From assembly GCF_014395225.1 (NCBI RefSeq), contig NZ_CP060723.1, positions 6,138,001-6,202,000 of the forward strand: a stretch of 64,000 bases of DNA, read 5' to 3'. Below, in pieces: positions 19,572 through 27,759 of the stretch. The notes below the pieces were generated by a model. The model had not been told where the DNA came from, did not search any database, and saw only the letters and a list, made by a program, of their open reading frames with translations. A program made the position numbers and the translations under genes. The stretch comes from Pedobacter roseus. GTDB lineage: Bacteria; Bacteroidota; Bacteroidia; Sphingobacteriales; Sphingobacteriaceae. The stretch's first letter is position 1. Each line of letters starts with the position of its first letter.

Positions 19572-20417
19572 ATGAAAAGTAATATAAAAAGATTATTGGG
19601 CATCTGCTCCCTTTTACTACTTATCGTGGTGTTAACGGTAAAATGTAAAAAAAGCGGAAACGATGAGGTTGTTCCGGAAGTAGAAGAGCCAAAGCCATTG
19701 GTTACCTTTGATTATGCCATTCCAAACCCGGCAAAATACCAGGAGGTGCAGTTTACGGCCGTTCCAAAAAATTATAAATCACTACTGTGGCAGTTTGGAG
19801 ATGATAGTACCTCTGTAGAAGTATCTCCAAAACACGTATACCGGTTCCCTGGAATCTACCGTGTAATTTTAACCATCAGAAACGGACAGGGTTATTCTGC
19901 AACCAAAGAGATCAATCTGAAAATTGTCGATCCTAATTTCGATCCAACCAAGTATGGAGAAAATTATATGGTTACTGTTGGTGGTACTTTCTCAGTTAAC
20001 TTAGAAGCCGGAGCCGGAGCAGATTCTCCCGAAGGTTCTAAAAAACTGGTCGATCAGGATGTAAAAACTAAATTTTTACAAGCCGGTTTCGATGGCACCC
20101 AAAGGTGTACTTTCGAACTTAAAACACCACAGGTGGTGGGGGCATATACCCTTACATCGGGTAATGATGCTGCAGACCGTGATCCAAGATATTGGATTTT
20201 ACAGGGCTCTTTAGATGGTATTCAATATATTGATCTGCATACCGTAACCAGTTGCCCATGGGAAAACACCGACACCGGAGCGAGCAGAAACCAAACGAAG
20301 CTTTTCCATTTCGACAATTATATTGCGTATAAATTTTATCGCCTATATATCAAATCGAACAGGGGAAGCAGGGTATTCCAATTAAGCGAGTGGACCATCA
20401 ATAAAAAGCAACCTTAA
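19572..20417 (+). CDS. PKD domain plus F5/8 type C domain surface protein
   Basis: Last gene of the operon, 281 residues. The N-terminal hydrophobic segment ends in LTVKC; a Lys before the Cys is unusual for a lipobox, so lipidation is uncertain. A PKD domain lies at about residues 42-120 (LLWQFGDDSTSVEVSPKHVY, YRVILTIRN). The C-terminal ~145 residues are an F5/8C (discoidin-like) module from MVTVGGTFSVN to FQLSEWTINKK, paralogous to that of the fasciclin protein at 7019. A terminator follows 23 nt downstream. Likely a glycan-binding surface protein. Confidence 0.8.
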   Translation: MKSNIKRLLGICSLLLLIVVLTVKCKKSGNDEVVPEVEEPKPLVTFDYAIPNPAKYQEVQFTAVPKNYKSLLWQFGDDSTSVEVSPKHVYRFPGIYRVILTIRNGQGYSATKEINLKIVDPNFDPTKYGENYMVTVGGTFSVNLEAGAGADSPEGSKKLVDQDVKTKFLQAGFDGTQRCTFELKTPQVVGAYTLTSGNDAADRDPRYWILQGSLDGIQYIDLHTVTSCPWENTDTGASRNQTKLFHFDNYIAYKFYRLYIKSNRGSRVFQLSEWTINKKQP

Positions 20418-20440
20418 TTAATATACGCTCTACACATTTG

Positions 20441-20476
20441 AAAAATACATGAGGATTAAAAACTTCATGTATTTTT
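20441..20476 (+). terminator. Intrinsic terminator of the 18-kb SusCD operon
   Basis: A 12-bp perfect stem (AAAAATACATGA paired with TCATGTATTTTT) with a 12-nt loop, running into a T tract, 23 nt after the last stop codon. Confidence 0.8.
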
Positions 20477-20561
20477 TTGAACCGCAGGTTTAAATGTCAT
20501 TTAGACAATTAAAAAATGAATTCTCTTGTCAAAAGTAAATTATATTTTATACATTAGTAAA

Positions 20562-20577
20562 ACGTTTAACTAAACGT
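20562..20577. promoter_or_regulatory. Palindromic operator-like site upstream of the GtaA-like gene
   Basis: ACGTTTA-AC-TAAACGT is a perfect 7-bp inverted repeat with a 2-nt centre, 47 bp before the start codon. The size fits a LacI-family or similar dimer operator. A related sequence (ACGTTTAACCAAA) lies at 1996-2008, upstream of the SusCD operon, suggesting shared control. No regulator gene sits beside either site. Confidence 0.4.
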
Positions 20578-20624
20578 CAAATCTAACCAGAATATAAGAT
20601 CGTACCTCAATACACACACAAATT

Positions 20625-23099
20625 ATGAACAAAACCAATTCTTTAAAATTTTTAGGCATACTCGGCTGCATGTTAGTCGGTGGTTTGCTAAAAGCACAGG
20701 AGCGAAAGGCACCTGCTTACCCTTTAATTACGCACAACACTTATTTCAGTATCTGGTCTAACACCGATAAATTAACCGAATCTTCTACCCAGCACTGGAC
20801 GGGTGCAGATCAGTCTCTTTTAGGCATGATTAACGTTGATGGCAGTATTTATCGTTTTCTAGGCAAAGAAACTACTACATATAAAACCATTGTACCTGCA
20901 TCTGATGAAAAAGCTTACGAAGTAAAATATACCGAAAGCGAGCCGCAGGGCGATTGGAAAGCTGCAAATTATACGGCCAGCAACTGGCAAACAGGTGCTG
21001 CACCAATTGGCGATGATGCCAAAAACGTAAAAACACTTTGGAAATCGCACGATATCTGGGTAAGAAGAACCATTAATGTGGCCAATCCTGCTTCCATAAA
21101 CGAATTGTTCCTGAAAATAAACCACGATGACAACATCGAAGTATATTTAAATGGAAAGAAAATTTACACCAAAGAAGGCTGGACAAACAGTTTCCAATAC
21201 ATTGCTTTAAGCAATGGCGATAAAAATGCCTTAAAAGCAGGATCGAATGTAATTGCGATCCACCTGATTAATACCGCAGGTGGCCGGTTCCTCGATTTTG
21301 GTTTAGTGGAAAAGTTAAAAGACAATGCCGAAAAGGTACAGGTTGCCAAGCAAAAAAGTGTCGATATTAATGCTACACAAACCATTTATAACTTTACCTG
21401 CGGTAAGATTGATTTAAAATTAACCTTTACCTCTCCACTGTTAATGAACGATTTAGGTTTGTTTGCACGCCCGGTATCTTATGTTTCTTACCAGGTTAAA
21501 GCCAATGATGGCAAAACGCACCAGGTAAAAGTGTATTTAAGTGCTTCGTCTAACATCGCTGTTTACCGTCCTACGCAAGAAGTTACCGCAACCAAATACG
21601 CAACTTCTAAATTATCGGTATTAAAAACGGGAACGGTAGAGCAGCCTGTCCTTCAAAAAGCGAGCGATGATATGCGTATCGATTGGGGCTATTTTTATGT
21701 GGCTGCTCCAAAAACCAGTAATGCCATCCAGTTTGTAACTGCCGAGAAAGATGCTGCCGATGCTTTTAGAAAAGGCAACTCAGCCTCGACTGCTAAACAG
21801 GGTAAAATGCTGGCGCTTAATACCATTATTCCTTTTGGTACAGTAGGTAAGGCTGCGGTAGAAAAATATGTAGAACTCGGTTACGATGAAATTTATTCTG
21901 TTCAATACTTCAACAAAAATTTAAGGCCATGGTGGAATACTTCTGGTAAAGAAACCATGGAAAATCAGTTAACCGCTGCCGCTAACGAATATAAAGCAGT
22001 CATCCAGAAATGCGAAGCATTTAATAAAACCTTATATGCCGATGCATTAAAATCAGGCGGTAAAGAATATGCCGATCTTTGTGTTTTAGGTTACCGTCAG
22101 AGCATTGCAGCGCATACTTTAGTTAAAAGTCAGCAGGGAGAAATTTTGTGGTTATCGAAAGAAAACAACAGTGGCGGTTTTATCAATACGGTAGATGTTA
22201 CCTATCCTTCGGCACCATTGTACCTCATTTATAATCCGCAGTTATTACAGGGCATGTTAAACGGTATTTTCTATTTCAGCGAAAGCGGAAAATATCCACA
22301 TCCCTGGGCAGCACACGATTTGGGCACCTACCCATTGGCCAACGGACAAACCTATGGTGAGCCCATGCCGGTTGAAGAATCGGGCAACATGATTATTTTA
22401 ACAGCTGCCATTGCCAAAGCACAGGGAAATGCCGGTTACGCTAAATTACACTGGAAAACCCTGACTACCTGGGTTGATTATTTAACCAAAGAAGGTTTAG
22501 ATCCAAAAACACAGTTATGTACCGATGATTTTGCTGGTCACCTGGCGCGTAACGCCAATTTATCGGTAAAAGCAATTGTAGGTATTGCCTGTTATGCCCA
22601 AATGGCGAAAACATTGGGATATGATGATGTGGCCAAAAAATACAGGGAAATTGCCGAAAGTATGGTTCCAAAATGGATTGAGATGGCCGATGCCGGCGAT
22701 CACTATGCTTTAACTTTTGATAATAAAGATACCTGGAGCCAGAAATATAACCTGGTTTGGGATAAAGTATTAAACTTGAACCTGTTTCCACAGAAAATCT
22801 ACGATACCGAAACCAAATATTACCTAACCAAGCAAAACAGGTATGGTATTCCATTGGATAGCAGAAAAGCCTATACCAAAAACGACTGGATTTTATGGAC
22901 GGCTACTTTTGCGCCAACCCAAAAAGAATTCGAGGCTTTGGTGCATCCGGTTTATAAACACGCTATCGAAACAGAATCGAGAGTGCCTTTGAACGATTTT
23001 TATGATTCGAATACCGGTATTCGCGATAACTTTAAAGCCCGTAGTGTGGTTGGCGGTTTCTATATGAAAATGCTTGCCGATAAGTTGAATAGTAAGTAA
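20625..23099 (+). CDS. Secreted GtaA-type protein (DUF4964/DUF5127/DUF4965/DUF1793)
   Basis: 824-residue exported protein with a signal peptide ending near GGLLKAQ. The order matches the family annotated as glutaminase A-like in fungi and found with glycan-utilisation loci in Bacteroidota. It has a short N-terminal DUF4964-like part (PAYPLITHNTYFSIWS), a DUF5127-like beta domain at about residues 255-400, then a helical DUF4965/DUF1793 toroid. Landmarks in the toroid are YPSAPLYLIYNP, HPWAAHDLGTYPLANGQTYG, EESGNMI and DDFAGHLARNANLSVKAI. A jelly-roll domain of about 130 residues (residues 95-240; WVRRTIN, NIEVYLNGKKIY) is inserted between the first two. The Asp/Glu-rich toroid suggests a hydrolase, but the true substrate is not known. 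It has its own regulatory region and terminator. Confidence 0.82.
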   Translation: MNKTNSLKFLGILGCMLVGGLLKAQERKAPAYPLITHNTYFSIWSNTDKLTESSTQHWTGADQSLLGMINVDGSIYRFLGKETTTYKTIVPASDEKAYEVKYTESEPQGDWKAANYTASNWQTGAAPIGDDAKNVKTLWKSHDIWVRRTINVANPASINELFLKINHDDNIEVYLNGKKIYTKEGWTNSFQYIALSNGDKNALKAGSNVIAIHLINTAGGRFLDFGLVEKLKDNAEKVQVAKQKSVDINATQTIYNFTCGKIDLKLTFTSPLLMNDLGLFARPVSYVSYQVKANDGKTHQVKVYLSASSNIAVYRPTQEVTATKYATSKLSVLKTGTVEQPVLQKASDDMRIDWGYFYVAAPKTSNAIQFVTAEKDAADAFRKGNSASTAKQGKMLALNTIIPFGTVGKAAVEKYVELGYDEIYSVQYFNKNLRPWWNTSGKETMENQLTAAANEYKAVIQKCEAFNKTLYADALKSGGKEYADLCVLGYRQSIAAHTLVKSQQGEILWLSKENNSGGFINTVDVTYPSAPLYLIYNPQLLQGMLNGIFYFSESGKYPHPWAAHDLGTYPLANGQTYGEPMPVEESGNMIILTAAIAKAQGNAGYAKLHWKTLTTWVDYLTKEGLDPKTQLCTDDFAGHLARNANLSVKAIVGIACYAQMAKTLGYDDVAKKYREIAESMVPKWIEMADAGDHYALTFDNKDTWSQKYNLVWDKVLNLNLFPQKIYDTETKYYLTKQNRYGIPLDSRKAYTKNDWILWTATFAPTQKEFEALVHPVYKHAIETESRVPLNDFYDSNTGIRDNFKARSVVGGFYMKMLADKLNSK

Positions 23100-23125
23100 A
23101 GATCTCAGCCCCTTAAAATTAGCAC

Positions 23126-23155
23126 AAAGGTCCTGCATTAATTTGCAGGACCTTT
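23126..23155 (+). terminator. Intrinsic terminator after the GtaA-like gene
   Basis: A perfect 12-bp stem (AAAGGTCCTGCA paired with TGCAGGACCTTT) around a 6-nt loop, followed by a short T run. Confidence 0.85.
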
Positions 23156-23564
23156 TTCATTCCCAGCGTTCCCTCCATTCCGCTCTTTCAGAGGGGTGTC
23201 CGCAGGACGGGGTGTTTTTTTATTCATCTTATCTGTAAGACTGGTTTAAATTTTAAATAAACTTAACAGATTTCTCCATTCCGCTGCGCTTCAGTCGAAA
23301 TGACGAACTTTTCTTGTTCTGGAATACATGAACTTATATGTTTCTTAAATGCCTTATATGGTCAAAAAACTACGTTAGTTATCGACTGCGATAAATCGTC
23401 ATTTCGACTACAATGGAGAAATCTGTAAGGCTGGCTTAAATAAACTTAACGGATTTCTCCATTCCGCTACGGATGAAGGATCGGTACGCTCCATCCGATA
23501 GCTATCAGATCGTAATGACGATGTTTCTTTTGCTACGGTATGTGTCTCCACTTACCATTCATAC
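23156..23564. repeat. Intergenic repeat cluster (TCATTTCGACT...GGAGAAATCT family)
   Basis: About 400 bp without a gene, between two convergent transcription units. It is made mostly of dispersed short repeats. The unit AGATTTCTCCATTCCGCT through GTCGAAATGACGA occurs at 23268-23306. An inverted copy beginning CGTCATTTCGACTACA lies at 23397-23427, and a divergent forward copy at 23444-23521. The spacer CTGTAAG-CTGG-TTAAA precedes two of them (23232 and 23424). A further partial copy lies at 46210-46237. No ORF or RNA gene is evident. Confidence 0.6.
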
Positions 23565-24665
23565 CTAAAACTCAAATTCCAACTGGTTATTCTCCGTTTT
23601 GTCAATCTCAATATCATCATAAAACCGTGATAACGTAATCCCCAGAAGCCTAATCTGGCTTACCCCTATATCCGCTTCCTTCAAAAGTTTAATCGCTTCC
23701 GCGTAAATCACCTCCGCCTTATTAACTGGTATAGCAAAAGACCTGCTGCGGGTAATGATCTTAAAATCCGAAAATTTTATTTTTAACGTTACCGTTTTAC
23801 CGCTTAACTGATGTTTTTCCAATCGTTTCGATACAATCTCGCTGATTTGTTTCAGCAGATCGTGCATCACCGAATCTTCATTCGTATCCTCTGCAAAAGT
23901 ATCTTCTGCACCCACCGATTTCGCTTCACGGTTCGCCCTCACAGGCCGGTCGTCTATCCCACGAACAATTTTATAATAAAACCTGCCCGATTTACCGAAC
24001 TGGGCAACCAGTTGTTCCTCGGTTAGTTTTTTCAGGTCAGCACCCGTATTCACCTGCATGGCCTTCATTTTTGCCGCTGTAACCTTACCCACGCCAAAAA
24101 ACTTCTCAACCGGGAGCTTTTCCATAAAGGCTTCGATCTTTGATGGGCCGATAAACGTTAAACCATCAGGTTTGTTCATATCCGAAGCTACCTTGGCCAC
24201 AAATTTATTGGTTGAAATTCCCGCCGATGCCGTTAAGTTTAGTTCGTTTTTGATCGCATCTTTAATCGATTGCGCAATATCAATGGCCGAGCCGATACCG
24301 AGTTTATCTTCAGTAACATCAAGAAATGCCTCATCTAACGATAAAGGCTCAATGAGGTCGGTATAACGGCTAAAAATTTCCCTGATGGCTTTAGAAGCGG
24401 TCGTGTAGGCATCAAAACGTGGATATACAAAAATGGCAGATGGACAGAGCTGATAGGCTTTGCTGGAGGGCATGGCCGAACGGATTCCGTATTGTCTGGC
24501 TTCATAACTTGCCGTTGATACCACTCCACGACTATCAGGTTTACCTCCAACCACCAATGGTTTTCCCCTGTATTCAGGGAAATCGCGTTGTTCTACCGAC
24601 GCATAAAAAGCATCCATATCAATGTGGATAATCTTTCTTAAAACTATTGGTGTTTCATCAGACAT
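23565..24665 (-). CDS. dinB: DNA polymerase IV (Y-family translesion polymerase)
   Basis: Error-prone DNA polymerase that bypasses lesions. The 366-residue length is standard. The N-terminal catalytic motif HIDMDAFYASVEQ carries Asp16 and Asp18, and LSLDEAFLDVT near residue 107 supplies the second acidic pair. VASDMNKPDGLTFI and the helix-hairpin-helix FGVGKVTAAKMKAM follow, then a little-finger domain. The protein ends in QLEFEF, which resembles a beta-clamp-binding peptide. It is transcribed alone, convergent with the GtaA-like gene; no LexA-type box was recognised. Confidence 0.96.
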   Translation of the reverse strand: MSDETPIVLRKIIHIDMDAFYASVEQRDFPEYRGKPLVVGGKPDSRGVVSTASYEARQYGIRSAMPSSKAYQLCPSAIFVYPRFDAYTTASKAIREIFSRYTDLIEPLSLDEAFLDVTEDKLGIGSAIDIAQSIKDAIKNELNLTASAGISTNKFVAKVASDMNKPDGLTFIGPSKIEAFMEKLPVEKFFGVGKVTAAKMKAMQVNTGADLKKLTEEQLVAQFGKSGRFYYKIVRGIDDRPVRANREAKSVGAEDTFAEDTNEDSVMHDLLKQISEIVSKRLEKHQLSGKTVTLKIKFSDFKIITRSRSFAIPVNKAEVIYAEAIKLLKEADIGVSQIRLLGITLSRFYDDIEIDKTENNQLEFEF

Positions 24666-24842
24666 GAGAATAGCTAAATTTCGCTATTTTTTTTAGTATT
24701 ATTGAAATAGAATTTTTTTCTTTACATAAAATGAAAATATTATTGATTATCGAGATAATTAGTAATACAGTTTCTGAAATAATATCCAATTCAAAATCAG
24801 TACCTTTTAATAAATGTGTCAAGTAATTAACCAAATTATATT

Positions 24843-25433
24843 ATGAAACTTTTATCCGTCTGTTTATCGCTTCTTTTTATAAATATTAGTCATTCTCCCC
24901 AAACCAAAAATACGGTATCAAAAAAAGTGATGATTGTTCGCAGCTATCATGAGTTATTGGAACTCCCCAAAAAAACACAGAATCCACATAAGGTTGTCGC
25001 TGACTTTTCTGGTGATTTCACCGACTATTATATTGCCTTGTACCCATCAGAACCTGGTACCCTAAAAGATATTATCCTAGGGGATTATAATGAACAGATT
25101 AATGCATCAAAGGTATTTGGGTTTGATCTTGACCGTAACGCTTACCTTACCGTTAAAAGCAGATATAACCTGCCAAAATTTTGGGATGAAAGTGAAGCTG
25201 TACTACCCCCTTTAAAAGAAATTAACGAGGGAAAAACCTATTACCGGTTAAAGGGAAAACCAATAACGCTCAACCTTTGGACTGCTGATGCTATTTGTGA
25301 AAAACACATTAAGATAGTGGCAGGGAAGGCTGTTGATAGCATATTTATAGTTAAAAAACTAGCTAATCTACAGCCATTAGATAATTTTGTGGATAGCCTT
25401 TCATGTACTGTTCAATATAAATCTGCGAATTAA
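24843..25433 (+). CDS. Hypothetical secreted protein
   Basis: Unrecognised 196-residue protein. A short N-terminal hydrophobic segment (LLSVCLSLLFINIS) predicts export, without a proper lipobox. The rest is soluble and mixed alpha/beta, with no motif I know. It contains DFSGDFTDYYIALYPSEPG and a late LWTADAICEKHIKI segment. It lies 34 nt before a DUF6717-like gene on the same strand; no further context hints at its function. Confidence 0.6.
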   Translation: MKLLSVCLSLLFINISHSPQTKNTVSKKVMIVRSYHELLELPKKTQNPHKVVADFSGDFTDYYIALYPSEPGTLKDIILGDYNEQINASKVFGFDLDRNAYLTVKSRYNLPKFWDESEAVLPPLKEINEGKTYYRLKGKPITLNLWTADAICEKHIKIVAGKAVDSIFIVKKLANLQPLDNFVDSLSCTVQYKSAN

Positions 25434-25467
25434 TTTTAGAATAATTTTTACTTTTCTTTAAAAAAAT

Positions 25468-25818
25468 ATGGAAAGAGCAATCCGCTTTTATAAAAATGCA
25501 AAATATGAATGGTACGCTGATATACCCGAATGGGGCGGGAATATTGAGGATTTACAAATGGTAGAAGGTGCTGATGAACTATTAAACTGGATAGCTGCTG
25601 CAGAAAATGAATGTAAACTGCTTATGGCCGATGAGCAAATACAAAACGCGGAAATTTTAAACCTGGTTTACGTACGCGAAGAAAACCTGGGCGGTGGGGG
25701 AGATTATATGTTAGAAAGTTTTAGGGGCGAATTTAAAAATCATAAACTGTGGTTATGTAACGTAACCGAATTTGTTTTTAAACAGCTGCCTGAAAAGATT
25801 TACTTTAAAGAGATATAG
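25468..25818 (+). CDS. DUF6717-like small protein
   Basis: Cytoplasmic 116-residue protein without signal or membrane segment. It starts with a Tyr/Trp-rich strand (AIRFYKNAKYEWYADIPEW), followed by an acidic helix region and a Gly-rich GGGGDYMLESF turn. I think it belongs to the DUF6717 family, assigned from memory of the WYADIPEW...GADELL pattern. Function unknown. It could be co-transcribed with the secreted orphan upstream. Confidence 0.6.
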   Translation: MERAIRFYKNAKYEWYADIPEWGGNIEDLQMVEGADELLNWIAAAENECKLLMADEQIQNAEILNLVYVREENLGGGGDYMLESFRGEFKNHKLWLCNVTEFVFKQLPEKIYFKEI

Positions 25819-25944
25819 ACAATTTATTTAACGGTCTTTATTATGATTAATCAAACTCAGATGTTCTAAGGTGGCTTAGGTGGTCAAAAAATAACGATGA
25901 ATATATTTTAGTGTTAAGATCTTAACAAGCTATCTGTTAATACA

Positions 25945-26304
25945 CTAATTCAACAGTATATCTACCTTGTTTAATAACGAATCCATCTCAAATGGTTTTT
26001 CCATAAAGTCGTTTGCGCCCGCATCAAGCGCTGATTGCCTGATATCCCTGCTTGCAGAAATCATTAAAATGGGAATTTCCTTAAACTCAGGATCGTTTTT
26101 TAGCTGTTTGCAGATGTCTCTTCCATCATGACCGCTCATCCAGATATCGAGCAAAATTAAATCTGGTCTGTTTTTAACTGCATCAATTACAGCCCCGCCA
26201 TCATAGGTAAATTCAACATCGTAGCCCATCACTTCCAAAATCATCGTTACAGCATCAACAATACCCTCGTCGTCGTCTGCAATGAGTATTTTCTTATTTC
26301 CCAT
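25945..26304 (-). CDS. Stand-alone response-regulator receiver protein (CheY-like)
   Basis: Single receiver domain of 119 residues without an output domain. The acidic pocket is Asp10-Asp12, the phosphoacceptor Asp53 (LILLDIWM), the switch Ser83 (MISAS) and the conserved Lys103-Pro104 (FMEKPF), so the phosphorylation site is intact. No histidine kinase is nearby, so it presumably receives phosphate from a hybrid or orphan kinase elsewhere. It is transcribed away from the LacI-family gene. Confidence 0.9.
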   Translation of the reverse strand: MGNKKILIADDDEGIVDAVTMILEVMGYDVEFTYDGGAVIDAVKNRPDLILLDIWMSGHDGRDICKQLKNDPEFKEIPILMISASRDIRQSALDAGANDFMEKPFEMDSLLNKVDILLN

Positions 26305-26590
26305 TTTGTAATTTTATTTCCATATAGTTTTGTTTCGCAATAGGTAAATGAGAAGATGATTGATGGCGTATATGATTAATGCCGTAAAGATGCTTTTTGT
26401 TTTAAAAAAAACGAATATTTATTTAAAGAATTTTATCTCAAATATTGACTAATGTCAAGCAACAGAAGCTGGTTCTTTTATTCTCATTATGGTGAATTAA
26501 CTGATAATTTATTATACATCATGCATATTCGTACATTAATATTTTATATTTACAGCGTTAATTCAATTGAATTAGGTTTAATAGCCAAAA

Positions 26591-27604
26591 ATGGATAGTA
26601 TAAATATTAAGAAGTTAGCAGAAGCTTTAAATCTATCTACTTCTACAATTTCGAGGGCATTTAGGGATAATAGCGACATTAGTTACGCTACTAAGGCACT
26701 TATACTCACCAAGGCTAAAGAATTAAACTACCAGCCTAACCATTATGCCAGTAACTTAAGGGAGCAGAAAAGTAAAACCATTGCTGTTATTGTTCCTGAG
26801 CTGGCCAACAACTATTTTTCGCAGGCCATTCACGGTATCGAACGGGTGGCGAGGGAAAATGGTTACCATATTCTCATTTATGTAACCGACGATGATTATC
26901 AAAAAGAGGTTACTTTTATCCGCCACTTGCATAATGGCAGGGCAGATGGGATTGTGATGTCGGTTTCGGGCGAGGCTAACGATCACAATTACCTGAATAA
27001 ATTCGGAGCAAAGCGGTTACCGCTGGTATTTTTCGACAGGATTTACGAAGACATTAAAACGCCCAGGGTAATTACCAACGATTATAACAGCAGTTTTCTG
27101 GCCACAGAACATTTAATAGAGCAAGGTTGCAAAAGGATCGCATACCTGGTGGTAAATAAAAGTTTATCCATTGGTAAAACGCGTATGCAGGGGTATATTG
27201 ATGCACTTGCCAAACACGGGGTACCTTTTGAAGAAAACCTGATTGTAGATTGCAGCAACAGTTACGAAGAAAATAGCGTAATTATAAAAGACGCCCTAAT
27301 ACAATTAAAACCAGATGGTATTTTTACCTCGGTAGAACGTTTGGCTTTTGCCACTTATTATGCCTGTTACGATCTCAACATCAGCATCCCTAAAGATTTA
27401 AAAGTGATCAGTTTCTCCAGTCTGGAGATTGCGCCACTGTTAAATCCTTCGCTCACCACCATTACCCAGCCCGCTATAGAAATAGGGGAGCAGGCCGCCA
27501 AATTATTGTTCACCATTTTGGATGATAATGCCGATAAAAACCAGTCGAAAGAGGTGGTTTTAACCTCCACAATTATCAAGCGGAATTCGACTTCAAAAGG
27601 CTAA
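26591..27604 (+). CDS. LacI-family transcriptional regulator of the maltodextrin locus
   Basis: 337-residue DNA-binding regulator. The N-terminal helix-turn-helix (IKKLAEALNLSTSTISRAF) and hinge (NYQPNHYASNLREQKSKTIAV) are typical. The rest is a periplasmic-binding-protein-like effector domain with VFFDRIYED and FTSVERLAFATYYA. It lies immediately upstream of the SusCDE maltodextrin genes and of two perfect palindromes with a central CG, the classic operator layout for this family. The effector is probably maltose or a maltodextrin. Whether it represses or activates cannot be read from the sequence. Confidence 0.9.
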   Translation: MDSINIKKLAEALNLSTSTISRAFRDNSDISYATKALILTKAKELNYQPNHYASNLREQKSKTIAVIVPELANNYFSQAIHGIERVARENGYHILIYVTDDDYQKEVTFIRHLHNGRADGIVMSVSGEANDHNYLNKFGAKRLPLVFFDRIYEDIKTPRVITNDYNSSFLATEHLIEQGCKRIAYLVVNKSLSIGKTRMQGYIDALAKHGVPFEENLIVDCSNSYEENSVIIKDALIQLKPDGIFTSVERLAFATYYACYDLNISIPKDLKVISFSSLEIAPLLNPSLTTITQPAIEIGEQAAKLLFTILDDNADKNQSKEVVLTSTIIKRNSTSKG

Positions 27605-27693
27605 AAAAATCTCCAAAAAACAGCCGTTTTTAAAGCCTTATTTTTTCAAAAAAATTCTTCACTTAGTGTAAAATACGCAGAATTCTGACCGAT

Positions 27694-27713
27694 TTTCGGG
27701 AACGTTCCCGAAA
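27694..27713. promoter_or_regulatory. LacI-type operator 1
   Basis: Perfect 20-bp palindrome with core CGGGAACGTTCCCG flanked by TTT and AAA. Its centre-to-centre distance from operator 2 is 44 bp, about four helical turns, which would allow cooperative binding on one face of the DNA. Confidence 0.8.
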
Positions 27714-27735
27714 GATGACGGAATTTTGATCTATC

Positions 27736-27759
27736 TTTTTCGGGAACGTTCCCGAAAAA
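27736..27759. promoter_or_regulatory. LacI-type operator 2
   Basis: Perfect 24-bp palindrome with the same CGGGAACGTTCCCG core, flanked by five T and five A. The identical core to operator 1 and the adjacent LacI-family gene make this the probable binding site of that regulator. Confidence 0.8.

Noticed and set aside
24666..24842. Possible small RNA between dinB and the secreted orphan
   Set aside because: AT-rich with no stable hairpin, terminator or recognised RNA motif.
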